Origin: Primula veris
Lineage: Eukaryota; Streptophyta; Magnoliopsida; Ericales; Primulaceae
DNA: 64,000 nt
Direction of reading: 5' to 3'
Assembly: GCA_963682055.1 (NCBI GenBank)
Contig: OY821744.1
Span: forward strand, 35,068,967 to 35,132,966
The translations under genes and the position numbers were made by a program. Shown one piece after another: positions 51,201 to 63,738 of the stretch. Below the pieces are notes generated by a model. It worked only from the letters and a program-made list of their open reading frames with translations, made no database searches and had not been told where the DNA came from. The first letter of the stretch is position 1. Each line of letters opens with the position of its first letter.

Positions 51201-54200
51201 TAGTTCTCAAGACTCAAGGCACTGGTTCGCTTAAAGATAACATCATCACTGTCTTTGGTATGAGTACATTTACATGCTTACAACCTGTAAATGTAAGTAT
51301 ATCGGAAAATTGCAGAATTGAGGGTTATCTTTCGAAGCCTGGAAATGGAAGTGGGCGAAATTTAGGGGATAGACAGTTTCTATTTGTTAATGGTCGGCCA
51401 GTAGATATGCCTAAAGTTACCAAGCTCGTGAATGAGCTTTATAAAGGTGCAAATTCCCGCCAATATCCTATCGCGATAATTGATTTTATTGTCCCAACTG
51501 CAGCTTGTGATGTCAATGTAACCCCGGATAAAAGGAAAGTTTTCTTTTCGGACGAAAGCTCCATTTTACAATCATTAAGGGAAGCATTAGAAAATATATA
51601 TTCACCAAACCTTGCAAGTTATACTGTTAATAAGTTAGAGGACCCCACGGTCCCCACCCCAACATTGTTTAAAGAGCCGCTTTCCGTTGCTGATGATCTT
51701 AATGATGATCTTTATAGCAAATACAAGATAGAAAGTACTGCGGAAATTACTTGTTTAACAGGGAGCAACAAGAGGCGAAGTTTAATAACAGAAGATTTTA
51801 CTCTAAGAGCGCATAAAAATAAAATCAGTGATATTTTGCATAGTGATCAAAGTGAGAAAATTTCAGAGCGCCATTGTAACACTACAACTGATCAACAGGC
51901 TCCACTCAAGTCTAGAACTATAGAGAGAGAAGCTAGTGAGACGCAGGATCCATCCAGTCGCTTGAGAAAAGTCCAGTCATCAATGGACAAGTTCGTAAGG
52001 ATGAATAACAGAACAAATGAAGGTAGTAGTAAAACGATTAGTGAGATGCCTCTGCTGAGAAATGCACCTAATTTTTGTCAGTCGAAGAAAAACAATAGCA
52101 TTGTACTCGAAGATCCAAGATTTTCACTTAACAGCCAGAAAATTCATGAAGCTGCAATAATTGTAGAGGATGAGCGCCATGAACCTGAACATGGTCCGTG
52201 GGGTCGTTCTGGAGCTGATGAAGTATGCAGAGAACCGGTTATGTCAACCTGTTTTGGAGATGAAGATAATAATCCAGAATCTCACATGGTACGGCATTAA
52301 CAAAATTCTCGTTTTTTGGGAGGGTAATATATTATTTTATTATTTGGTGAAGTAATTTATCGGTCCTTCTGTTTTTACTCTAATTAAGTATTTTTTGTTC
52401 TGATTATAGAGACTAATTTTCCGTTCTAGTACTATTGTTATCCTATTGCTCAATTACTCTTGGTTTGATCAATTTCATTTTCAGGCCCCTAGGAATTGTG
52501 AGATTAAAGATGCCCATATTGGTAATATCGGGTTATCCTCTCCATTAATTGATCTTTCTAACGATGTTTCAGAAGATGCAGCTCCTACATTACAGTCTTC
52601 TGATTCAGTTTTGGATACCCCTTTGCCTACTAAACAAAAAATATGTTCCCCATATCTGTTTAACTTTAATGAGTTGAAAAAAAGGAGGCAGCAAAGGTTT
52701 TTAACTCCGCAGTCAAGCAAAGAATCTTACATAAAAAGGAAGAACGAGAGGTATTTATAACATCTCAATTGCTTTCAAAGTGTGTAGAGATGTCTGTCTT
52801 TATTTTTCTTGGCATGTGACTATTAGTTGTGATGATTAGTCATAGGTCATTCAGTGCTGCGACATTAGAGCTTACGCAGCCTGAGAATGAGGAAGAAAAA
52901 GCAAAGTCTTTGGCTGCAGCTACTCATGAGTTAGAAAGGCTATTCAGAAAGGAAGATTTTGGCAAAATGAAGGTTGAGTTTTCTTTCTGGTTTCATGCAC
53001 TATTTACGTTTTTATATATTGAATGCATAAAACCTCACCATCATTGCCCTTTCTTCTTTTTATGGATTTATCACATTTCTTTATCGGGTAATAAGCTGGG
53101 GTTGATTTTTTTTTTTTTGGCTAGTCGCACTAACGGTAAATTACAGTTATCTGTCTGTAGCCACCACCCACCACCAATTATACCTTTCTGTACACAGTAC
53201 ATGACAGTTTTGAGTGTTCACGATTTTTGCTAGAGAAAACAATGTTTATATCTAAGTTCAGGTTTGTTTTCCTATTTTGAGAAGACTTTTTTTGAATGTG
53301 AATAAAGTTCAATTTTATAGTGGGCATATATATATTATTGCATGTTGTCTTAGAATATTCTCTAAAATATTCTGGGGGTTATTTTAAATTTATTATATAC
53401 TGCAACCAGTGAGCTAGAGTTTTCTCGGTTTTCCTTTTCTGCAGGTGATAGGACAGTTCAATCTTGGGTTTATAATTGGAAAGATAGGTCAAGACCTTTT
53501 TATTGTTGATCAGGTAACTTTTCTCTATGCATTAAAACTACAGTACATGTTTAGACCATTCCCCACTTCAATAGAAGTTCAAAAAGGTTAATGTGGAAAA
53601 TTTTGTTAGATAAATTGTGGGTGCCTTTAAATTTGTATTACGCGTTCATCTAAAGTTGAATTTTATTTTTATTTTCTCTACTTTCCAGCATGCTGCAGAC
53701 GAGAAGTTCAATTACGAACATCTTGCACAATCGACCATTATGAACAAACAACCTTTGCTTCGGTAAGTGTTTTTGTTCGCGCATGATTGCATGATTATAA
53801 CAACAACAATAATAATATGGTACTAATAAAGAACTAGCTTTTTCCACCAAGCCATGTTTGTTTATTGTGATTTATATGGGTCCTGTTAGATATTATTAGT
53901 TGTTTTGTTCCATATCCTTTAAATTTTCTAATTTGTGTAGGCCTTTAAGCTTGGACTTATCGCCTCAAGAAGAAATAGTTGCGTCTATGAATATGGAGGC
54001 TATCAGGTACAAAGTTCATAGCTCTTACGAAGCGTTTCCTTTATTGCTTGTATATGCATCCAATTCTTTGCCCCCAATATTCTCGGATCCTCAATGTGAA
54101 CAGACTCAATGCTTTTCTGTCGAGCAACATTTTATTACTAGGTTTGTGGGAAAATATGTCCCGTTGAGTTCCATATTAGCCTAAAATATAGGATATCTTT

Positions 54201-55721
54201 GTTCTAATTGGACTTAAATTGCATAGTATTGACAAGAAGGATGTACATATTAGCATCATTCATCAGTTTTTCCAGCGGGATGGTAATTTTCCTGGGTTGC
54301 TTAGTTTCTTTCTTCTTTTCCAGTTTGGAAGTTAACCAAGAATGGTTTATTTTATCACATTACCATGTCAACACCCTCTTTCATTTCTTTATATGTGACA
54401 TTTGTTAGATGTCTCTTCTTGGGTGGTTGCTTACATCTTTATGTGCCAAAACGTTAAGATTTATTTGCGGTGATGGAACCAGATGCAAGCTTCCTTCACC
54501 AAATATCACCCTAATTGAATTACTGTTACTTGTTTGCTTTCATCTTCCCAGTGTAAGCTTTTACGAAGACATGTTGTTTGCGGTTTTAACCTTGGTAATC
54601 TCAGGAAAAATGGGTTTGCTCTGGAAGAGGATTTACATGCTCCACCAGGACATCGTTTTAAACTTACGGCTGTTCCATTCAGTAAAAAGATGACTTTTGG
54701 AGTTTCAGGTACTAAAATAAAATATAGAGAAACATAACTGAACCAATATAAGAACAAGCTGAGTGATTTCAATTATATATATCATGGGGAATGTTGATAA
54801 TTTGAACCCTTTGGAGTACTAAAATAATGCATGTTTATTATATTGCCTATAGATGTGAAGGAGCTCATTTCCATTCTTGCTGATAGTCACGGGGAATGTT
54901 TGATAGTTAATAGAAGTTACAAAATGGACACTGCTGACTCAGTTTGTCCTCCAAGGGTTCGTGCCATGCTGGCATCACGTGCCTGCAGATCGTCCATAAT
55001 GATCGGAGACGCTCTAGGAAGAAACGAGATGCAGAAGGTATGTCTACCCTTCTCATATATATACACGTTTGTAATGTATATAAATACAGTCCCATGTCAA
55101 ATTGTAACATGTACATATCACCATCTAACTTGCTATAAGTTAAACTGTAAGATTACCGGGCATTAAAAAAGAGAGCACAATAATCTACATATTTAACTGG
55201 GTTTCTAACGGTATTCGAGTAAGAAATAAAGAATGTACAGTGACTAAAGTTTTGGGGACTACGACTGCTAACTATCTAACAAATATGATACAGTATGTAA
55301 TAAGCAGGGAACAATGTTGGGGACCAAAAAGAGAAGTGGGAAGCGATACGGGAAATGCAAAAGTGAAACATGATAAATAATATAATTCTAAGATTTACCC
55401 ATATAATAAAAAAATCAAGACATAAATCGAGAAACATAAACGCGGTTTTTGAAAGAAAAACGATTTCCTCGATAACCACGATCGGGACAACAATGTAGTT
55501 TGGATACTAAAACATAAAGTAATTGTTATCCTTTTTTCTGGTTTATTCGAAGGCATGTGAGTCTTGACAAGATGCTCGTCTCATTTTCTCACTTTCAGAT
55601 ACTTGAACACTTGGTAGATCTAAAGTCCCCGTGGAATTGTCCACATGGCAGACCAACGATGCGTCATTTGGTTGATCTAACAACATTGCACAAGAGTTTA
55701 GTTGACGATGATATGTTATAA
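48202..55721 (+). CDS. PMS1: PMS1, MutL-type DNA mismatch repair endonuclease
   Basis: The plant orthologue of yeast PMS1/human PMS2, partner of MLH1 in MutL-alpha; it nicks DNA during mismatch repair in the nucleus. Eleven exons (48202-48432, 50340-50663, 51131-52288, 52485-52750, 52846-52972, 53445-53513, 53689-53762, 53941-54006, 54605-54708, 54853-55037, 55599-55721) encode 908 residues in frame. The N-terminal GHKL ATPase shows AVKELVENSLDAGA and GFRGEALSSL; the ATP motif usually DNGxGI reads DNASGI (66-71). The MutL C-domain has the endonuclease motif DQHAADEKFNYE (724-735; DQHAx2Ex4E intact), MLASRACRSSIMIGD and NCPHGRPTMRHL. The N-terminus MRDNNNRMIII is encoded by AAT/ATA repeats, and Met8 is an alternative start. 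The divergent AlkB-like gene and convergent p23-1 match Arabidopsis order. Confidence 0.95.
48737..48920. repeat. 29-bp minisatellite in PMS1 intron 1
   Basis: Six direct copies of a 29-30-bp unit (TTACCGAAAGTAGCGTTTCA preceded by GCCCTCCGA or variants). Three central copies are identical. There are no spacers, so it is a tandem repeat rather than a CRISPR array. Confidence 0.9.
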
Positions 55722-56876
55722 TTGCATAAATGATTGCAGGGATAAAGGAATTGTAACTATGCATGGACCTTGTGCCCGTAAGATACCCACTGTTCATATT
55801 TGTTTGTCCCTAAATTTTTTGAATTGGGAGCAAGTTGTATAAATTATATTGGTTAACCGGAATGTACGTTTATTTTGTCACAAACTGATATGTAGCTCTG
55901 AGTCGGCTGATTACTAAATAAGATTTGCGAAAATCTATGAAATCAATGGAAACAAGCTCTCTTGCGACTCTAGTCTATATGCAGCCTCCAAAAAAATTGA
56001 AATTGGAATCGTGACATCATTTTTAGTGATGATAACCAGTATTTTGACATTGTGAGGGTAGGAAAAATAATTCCGATAGGGTAATTATTTGCAGATTATC
56101 CAAAATATAATAATGTATTGTAACAACTTGAGATAATTTGATGGCGTTTGGACGTAATAAAAAAAAAAACAATTATACCACCGTGATTCACAGTGCACTT
56201 GGTTAGTGCAATGGTTTCGTAAAAGAATGTTATGTTAGTGAACTGACTGAAAATTCGAGTACTTGTGCAAGTTGTGGTTTGGTTTCTCATAACGAGGATG
56301 AGAACATTATTAATGTGTGGAGAGGGCGCTTCAAAACACCATCTCGCGTTATATAATTAATTCCTTTACACCGAAAACCAAGATTTAATTAGCAGCATTT
56401 CTTCATTCCTCATTCAAAAGAGCCAAACTCAAAAGGCATAACAGATGCTAACAACCGCTGGTAATTTGTCGTTTACAGGTGAAATCTAAATTATCAGAGG
56501 CTCATCTTAATTCTATCTTTCGTTTGTTTTCAAGTTCACTCTGTCTCTCTCTACAAGTGGATGAAGATCAAAATTCAAAACGACCTCATGTTAAATTTCA
56601 TCACATCACTTTCAAGATATAGCATCAAACTAATTTGGGTTGGCATATGCTTTGATTTATAATGGTTGATCCAAATTCGGATGGACATATCAAACTCTTG
56701 TCATAATTAACAATAATCCGTCACATTAGCAAAACAGATCAAGAACAAAACGCTATTACCGGATCGACATCACAAACTTTTTGACCAACCATAGTTTCCT
56801 GATTAAAAAGTCATTTAGTAGGATTAGAAAAAAAAAAGATGATTATTTAAACTCAACTTGCTGCACAACAGCTGAT
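55722..56876. other. Convergent intergenic region PMS1 / p23-1
   Basis: Two facing 3'UTRs and AT-rich DNA. No gene or well-bounded repeat seen. Confidence 0.6.
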
Positions 56877-59800
56877 TTAAGTGCTCGTTGCAGGTTCCGC
56901 TTTTTCACCGACAGCTTTTGTTTCTTCTTCTACCGGTTCCGACTCAGTGTCATCATCTGTAAGAGCAAAAAAATTAATTTAGCACCCACAGAATCCACCA
57001 GGAAAAAAAGAAGAAGAGAAAAGACACTGTCTTGGAGAAATTTAAACAATATGATCTTATCTCGTTTTGAACTCGAAACATTCTGAGTGGGGAAATCTTA
57101 GTTTTATAGATAAAAGTTGATAACATGAATAAAAATATCATTTTATTTTATGATTCATCTAGATGAAAAAGCGATTCATCCAATCAAGAAAAAAATGTTC
57201 AGAACTATGATATCCAGCGACTTAAATTATATTTAACATTAGAAAGAGATTTGCGTCCTGTGTGAGTTACTCTCCTCCTCAACTATGCAGAAAAAATTAC
57301 TCGTAAAATATATCTATCTATTATTATAAGCAAACCAGAAGTTGGTTGAGTCTGCTAAAGATCACTTTTACAAAAAAGAACCCTACAATTTTTGTTAGTT
57401 ACCCGCGCTCTTATTTCAAAAACAAAAACAAAATACCCATATCTCACCCTCATAACTCCTCACCATAAACTTCCATCACCATTAGGTTTTAATTTCTTCA
57501 CATTAAGCGTCGCACACGCGTTGCGTGTGCCACGATTACTAGTATATATATATAATAATTCTACCAAACCACTTGTTTCCCTTGCACCATATCAAAAATC
57601 ATATTTGGCTTCAATTGAATAAAAAAAATGCAATACGATATTTCGAATAAAGGCATTACAAAAAAACTTCGATTATTATCTTTATAAACAACAAATGTTT
57701 TACTTTCAGGATAGGCTTTCAAACTATTCTTCACTGCCGTTTTATAAATAACAAAATTTAAACGTTCTTACCATCATCAGATTCATCATCGTCGCCCATT
57801 CCCATTCCACCCATCATATCATTCATGCCACCCATACCACCCATCATACCGCTCGTGTCCCCAAATTTCTATACATACAAAAACAAGATAATTAGCACAA
57901 ATACAATCACAAACTTTTCAAATGTAGAACAAAAAACTGCAACTTTCTTACCGAGAAATCCATGCCTCCCATATCATCACTAGGTTCTTCAGGAACTAAA
58001 AATTTAAGAGTGAGTTAGTGAATGAGATCAACTTACAGACTATTTTGAGATATTACAGCGGATTATAACAGATAAAACGATGGTTTATAAGAGAGGTACC
58101 ATCATCATCTTCATCGATCCATCTATCCCAATCTACTTTAACATAATGTGGGGTTTTCTCATCTCCACGCAAAAGCTTCTTCCACCAGTTAACCTCGGCT
58201 TTTTCTATAACACAGAATATACTCCTCGCACCAACATTTATTTTACTTTCCTGCAAGGCAGCAGTCATATGATTTAACCTTCTTTATCTCAGCAGCTAAT
58301 TCAAAATGAACAAAAACACATCAACCCAAAACAAAAAAACAAAGTCAAACTCAAACAGACAGATTTTTCTGGATACAGGGTGTACTAAATCATCAAGAAA
58401 CGATACATATGTTAAGTGTGCAAATTGCTAGTTATTGTTAGTTGGTGAACAAAAATTGAAACCTGGTGATTGGTTACTGTAATTAATAGGAAAAATTATC
58501 ATATAGTAAATAGTTTAAGACTTAATTATCAAAAACCTAGGGTTAAAATCACTTAAAAGATTAGGTACGGATGCTCAACGATGTTGTCTCTTTATTCTCT
58601 GTGTTTGTCGATGGTGCTCAATGATGCTATACTGATATGTACCAATTCTTGAACAAAAAACACATTTGGGTTTTTATTAATTAAACCCGAATGTATGTGC
58701 TAAAAATTAAGTTTCCCTACTTAATACTGTCTATGAAAAGGAACAAAAGATATTTGTAAGGACAATTGTGTTATACCTCAACATTAACTTTGTCAAAGAG
58801 ATCAAGCTTTATCTCGTAAGCATTGTTATCTGATCCAGCAGTTGCGGTAAAAGTAAATTTTCCTTCGGGCTCAAGATTGACCTTTGCATCTTTGGCATCT
58901 GCCAGCATAACAGTCAGATAGACTCTGTCGGGCCTCTGTGCCCACTTAACCTCGGGATGACGACTGGAATTTTAAATCATACATAAAATAGCAAATAAAT
59001 AACGATTCCGCAAAAAAAAATATATATATATATATATAAGTACAGCAATTGCTGCTACAATTCACCAACATTAAGAGAAAAATATAACATCGAGTAAGAG
59101 TCAGAAGTCTCTGAATTTATTTTTGTTCCTTATACACACAAGAGCTTAGTAGAACAAACGGGAGCGGGAACCAGAGTGAGAGTTCGGAACGGCTGATAAT
59201 AAAAGTAAGGGAGCGCCATTGGGAGTGTCTCGTTAAAATTGTAGCCTATTTTCTATTAGTAAGTTACATTTACAAAACATATTCCTAACTTAGTATTGAG
59301 TTACATAGGTATAAGTAAATTTTAAGTTAAATCTAAACAATATTAGAAGGCCGATGTTAAGTTAACAAATACTGCATAGACCATCATTTAGAATTCTATA
59401 ATGCTCTAGATTATGTACTACTCTGCCTAGCATAAAATGTTACCATAAACGTACTCAATTTGGGAGGTTTATATGATTCATTAAAAAATATAGGTCATAT
59501 TGGTAATTACAAAACTTTCTAAACCTAGTTGACTATTGTTTTGATGGAAACGGGTTTCCGACAATGGGAATGCGTTCTTGACTAGAAATGCTTGGAATGT
59601 AGAAGTTTCCTGCAACTAAGTACAAGAGACCCCAAGGATGTGCATGCATTTTTACGGAATTAGACAGAGAAATGTCATCCCCGAAATACGCCCATATAAA
59701 GGTTTCATTGCAAGGAAAATTATCAAAAACGATAATCCACCGAGCGAGTATTTACAGAAACAATCATCTGGGAAGTATTAAATTATTAATGTCAATCCAT

Positions 59801-60675
59801 AAAAAGTTAACAAGACCTATCACTCTATTCTTTCACTAGACATAATAAATCGCCAAAAACGCCGATTAAACATAACAACGCAGCTGAAAATATGAGCTCA
59901 CAAAACGTAGTCGTAAAGATGGATTAATTCAGCTTCTAGGTGTAACTTTATCACAACAAAAAACTTAAAAGCTCGGCTTTTTAACTATTCAACCAAATGT
60001 ACTGCAGATTATAAGCAAAACGCAAGAAAGCTAAGCTAAATCACTCTACATAAACAATTTTCACCTACTTTCGTAATTCGTATCTGTTCAGCTTAATTAA
60101 CCATTTACCAAACCAAACCAAACCAAACAAATTCAGGATTTTACACAACATAATACAAAGAATCATAAATTCATAAGCACAAAATCAACCTTAAAATTAT
60201 CATCTACGACCCTAACTACGTGCATGGTTGGCAACTACTTTTTCTTTTAGTTTTTCTAGTTTTTTTAATTTAAATACACACACACACACACATATATATG
60301 ATTGTTTTGATTCTTACCCATTTTAGCTTTTTAAAAAGATAGCTTTTAAGTACAAAAGCTGAAAAAAATCTTAAAAGCATAGAAGCTATAAATTTAATGC
60401 TATTTTTTAGCTTTTTTAGGGAGAAAAAAAACAAAAACAGGTTGTTTTTCTAATAAAATTTGTTTGTATACATTTTAAGTAAAAATAAGTTATAAATCAC
60501 TTATAAGTCAAAAGCTACTACACTATTAACTTTTTTTAAAGCAAATTTTTCTTTTCACTTCTTTAATTAAGCAGCTTTGGACTAAAAAAACAATAGCCAA
60601 ACAAGCCTTAATTCAAATTCAGAATTAAATAATCCAAGCATAAATTATTATTATCAGTAGATCAATAAAAAAAAA

Positions 60676-60710
<35 letters not shown>

Positions 60711-60728
60711 AGAGAGAATAGACCTCAT
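56877..60728 (-). CDS. P23-1: HSP90 co-chaperone p23-1
   Basis: A p23/SBA1 protein that binds ATP-bound HSP90. Six minus-strand exons encode 187 residues: 60728-60724 (only ATGAG), 58963-58777, 58250-58100, 57995-57952, 57868-57772 and 56956-56877. The CS domain covers about residues 1-115, from SRHPEVKWAQRPDRVYLTV to VNWWKKLLRG and KVDWDRWIDEDDDG. The acidic, Gly/Met-rich tail (GMMGGMGGMNDMMGGMGMG) is typical of the plant p23-1 subtype; p23-2 lacks it. The tiny first exon is inferred from ATGAG|GTCTAT, which alone supplies Met-Ser in phase before SRHPEV; exons 2-6 are firm. Intron 1 is about 1.8 kb and intron 5 contains a mini-Helitron. Confidence 0.9.
57313..57542 (+). mobile_element. Mini-Helitron, copy 2, in p23-1 intron 5
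   Basis: The 3' end has a perfect 8-bp hairpin GCACACGC-GTT-GCGTGTGC (57512-57530), an 8-base spacer, then CTAG (57539-57542) followed by T. The 5' end is A|TCTATCTATTATTATAAGC (or four bases later). The inner phrase GGTTGAGTCTGC recurs in the copy at 30285 (AGTTGAGTCTGC). Non-autonomous. Confidence 0.75.
58964..60723. other. p23-1 intron 1 contents
   Basis: Holds Tourist-like fragments at about 59930-60070 and 60300-60612 (ending ...GCCAAACAAGCC), CA and TA microsatellites, and a (TA)n run at 60678-60707 only 16 bases inside the intron from the tiny first exon. No coding exon was seen. Confidence 0.55.
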
Positions 60729-60793
60729 TAATATTAAAACCCCAAAATATAATGAGAGAGAGAAAGAGATTAAAACCCAGAAAAATAAAATAG

Positions 60794-60830
60794 AATTTTG
60801 ATTTTGATTTTGATTTTGATTTTGATTTTG
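60794..60830 (+). repeat. GATTTT hexamer repeat upstream of p23-1
   Basis: Six head-to-tail GATTTT units about 70 bp upstream of the inferred p23-1 ATG (minus strand AAAATC). Probably in the leader or core promoter. Confidence 0.75.
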
Positions 60831-62537
60831 TTACCAAAATTTAACCTAAAACCCCAAAATATGAGAATTTTCTAGAAAGGCTAATAAACTACTAATATAC
60901 CCCATGAACTATAGTTTGTTTTATGAATAAGCCCACTACTAAAAAAACTTTCAACTATTGTCCATTAACTATTATTTTTAAAGCAATTAGCCCAATTGAC
61001 CGATTTTGATACCGAGTGACTTTGTGTAAATTTGTTTTCAGTAGATATGTCTATTTTAGGTAGTAGTTAGCGGAAAAAATTAAGTCGTTAATGAGAATTT
61101 TAACGACAAAATACTCCAACTATAGCAGTGCTGTTTTTTTAGTGCAGAAAAAAAGTATTTTATGAAAATGTACGGAGATAGATTTTAATGCTTCGTTTGT
61201 TTCATAGTAAAAGTTTTACATGGGAAAAATATTTCCATGATAAAGTTTTACATTGAAAACTTTTATTTGTATTTCATTTATGGTGCATACAAATTTTTCC
61301 ACCTAAAATTTTATTAAAAAAATAATTTCGTTTACAAATTATTTTTTAAACAAATAATTGGTAAAAATCGCAACATATATAAGAAAATTTAGCTAAATGC
61401 ATATTTTCTTTTATATACCTCACTTGTAATAACTTATAATTTTCAACCTATAAACTCATAAAATTAGAAGTATAGAAGATATTATTGACTATTTTTTACC
61501 TTTTTTAAAAAAAATTCTTGGGTTTTTTAATATTTTTTTGAATTTTTATATTTTCCATTTTTTATTATTTTTTATAGATTTTTTCCTATTTTTTATTTTC
61601 ATTGGTTAATTAGATTTTAGCTTTTTAAAATTTTCTTCAATTTTTTTAGAAATTTCAGATTATTTTTTTTTTCCATTTTTTGTTATTTTTTTAGAAAATT
61701 TCCTATTTTTTACTTTTTTTTATTGGTTAATTAGATGGAATTGGATTAAATATTAAATAATTTTGAAAGAGTGACCTATAATTAATAATGGTTACAATAC
61801 TAGTATTAGAAATAATATAGAGAGAGCCTCCGTAAACCGTTTACGACTTTATTTGCGGGGTAACCGTTTCCCCCGATTTTACTGGATATGTGGAAAAAGT
61901 TTTCCGAAAAAAATTGTTTTACGTTAAACCAATCAACCGGAAAATTTATTTTACCCGTAAATGTTTGTTTACATCCATTTTACAACAAAACAAACAGAAA
62001 GAATTTTTCAATTATAAGTTTATAACAAAAATTTTTCATAAAACATATTCTTTAATTAGTAAACGAAATCGTAAAATAACTTAATGGAATAGTAAATGCC
62101 TAAATGGTGGTCTTGATTTTTTATTTTATTCCTAAAATGGAAAAGAAAAGACATCTTATATATATATATATGGTACTAATAAGACTCGGTGTTTACAATG
62201 ATTTTTTGGTTGCATGAATTAATATCAGCTTAAAACAAGTTTTTTTCTATGATAGCTTACAAGTTACAAAGTAAGATATAATAGAAGCATAATATTTACT
62301 TTAAAAGAAAACGACGTTTGTGTTGCTCTTTGTCTTAGAATATATACTTCCTTCATTACAAAAAAAAAAACAAAAAAAAAAAAAGTACTTGTAAGTTTTA
62401 CTTGTATAAATCTTGTATTTAAACTACCGAAAACAATCTTTTAAATATTTTCATCTTATAGTTTAGGCTTAAAAAAAAATATGTATAAATAATTGCGGTA
62501 ATTGTGACGTTTTTTTTTTTATGACGAGTCTACTGGC

Positions 62538-62816
62538 TAGGGCTGGGTCCGGTCCGGTTCAGTTTGACAAAACCGAAACCGAAACCGAGCATTTTTTTCG
62601 GTTTCAATCTTTTTATTTTTTGGACCGAACCGGACTGGTTTTTTCGGTCCAGTTTCGGGTTTTTTCGGTTATTTTTTTATTTTAATTTTAATTTTTCGGC
62701 CTTTTTCAGTTTTTTCGGTTCGGTTTTACTAGAAACCGAAACCAATCCGAAAATTTTTCAATTTTTCGGTTTCGGTCTTTTTCGGTTCGGTTTTTTCGGT
62801 TTTTCGCCCAACCCTA
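62538..62816 (+). mobile_element. CCGAA-type hAT-like element (type A), best-preserved copy
   Basis: A 279-bp element with ends TAGGGCTGGGTCCGG / TTCGCCCAACCCTA and a perfect 8-bp TSD CTACTGGC (62530-62537, 62817-62824). The interior is CCGAAACC and TTTTTCGGTT words. This copy defines the family's ends and TSD length. Confidence 0.85.
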
Positions 62817-63609
62817 CTACTGGCCACGAGTTTTGTGACGGGTTTGTGACATGATAGTTAATTTGTGACAGTTTTATAACAAAATAATCAATTTGTAACA
62901 GATTTTAACTATCACAAAATCAACATTATTATTTAGCGTTACTTACTAAACTAAATGTCTACAATTTGAAATTTTCTGATCCGACAATTCAGATACGACA
63001 TTTTTTAAGATCAAATTTGTATGTAAGTGGTAGCCATCAATTGTTTATGTATGGAAGTAGTATCAATTCATAACATAAAGGATCAAAATTTGAATAGATA
63101 TCAAAGAATATAAATACTCCATCAAAGTTGTTGCATGTTCCGATGAGTGCCTCTTAAATAGTCATCTTATTTGACTGTTTATGATACAGTCATCTTAACC
63201 ACCGTTAGATTATAAAATGGATGCTTATATAATATTTTTCAATACGTAATTTATTTTTTCTATTTTCAACAAATTAAAAACAAATTGTACAACATATTAA
63301 AAACTCAAATAAAAATATAGAACCATAGAATGACTACCCTAAACTTAAATATTAATCAATTTTTTTTTTTTATTCATTTGACCAATTTTTATGTAAACGA
63401 GTTGTAAATCAGTCATAACAAATGACCGTGAATATCATAATTCATACTAATTCATAACATAAAGGATCAAAATTTGGAATAGTATATTTTTAAATGCTGA
63501 TGAGTAGGTAGTTGGGTGTTAGGAATATATACTTAACTCAATTAAAGTTATCAACGAAAACCAGAGATTTGAAATGAAATGTCGTAATTATTTTCGCGTG
63601 GAAAATATG

Positions 63610-63738
63610 GGAAGCAGAGTACCTGACTCTGAGTCAGGTTTATTCTGTTTTTCACAACCATTGGATCTGTTACGGTATTAATAAAATAATAGATCTAATA
63701 GCTGTGGAAAGCAGAGTAACACTGACTCAGAATCAGCC
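63610..63738. mobile_element. Mutator-like palindromic MITE, copy 3 (right end deleted)
   Basis: Starts GGAAGCAGAGTACC and has the inner CTGACTCTGAGTCAGG. The right terminal GTACTCTGCTT is missing, leaving CC. A perfect 9-bp TSD GAAAATATG flanks it (63601-63609, 63739-63747), so the deletion happened after insertion or during mobilisation. Confidence 0.85.

Noticed and set aside
53900..54184. PMS1 open frame continuing through 54007-54184
   Set aside because: Conserved PMS1 sequence resumes as KNGFALEED at 54605, so 54007-54604 is an intron with a GT donor and AG acceptor.
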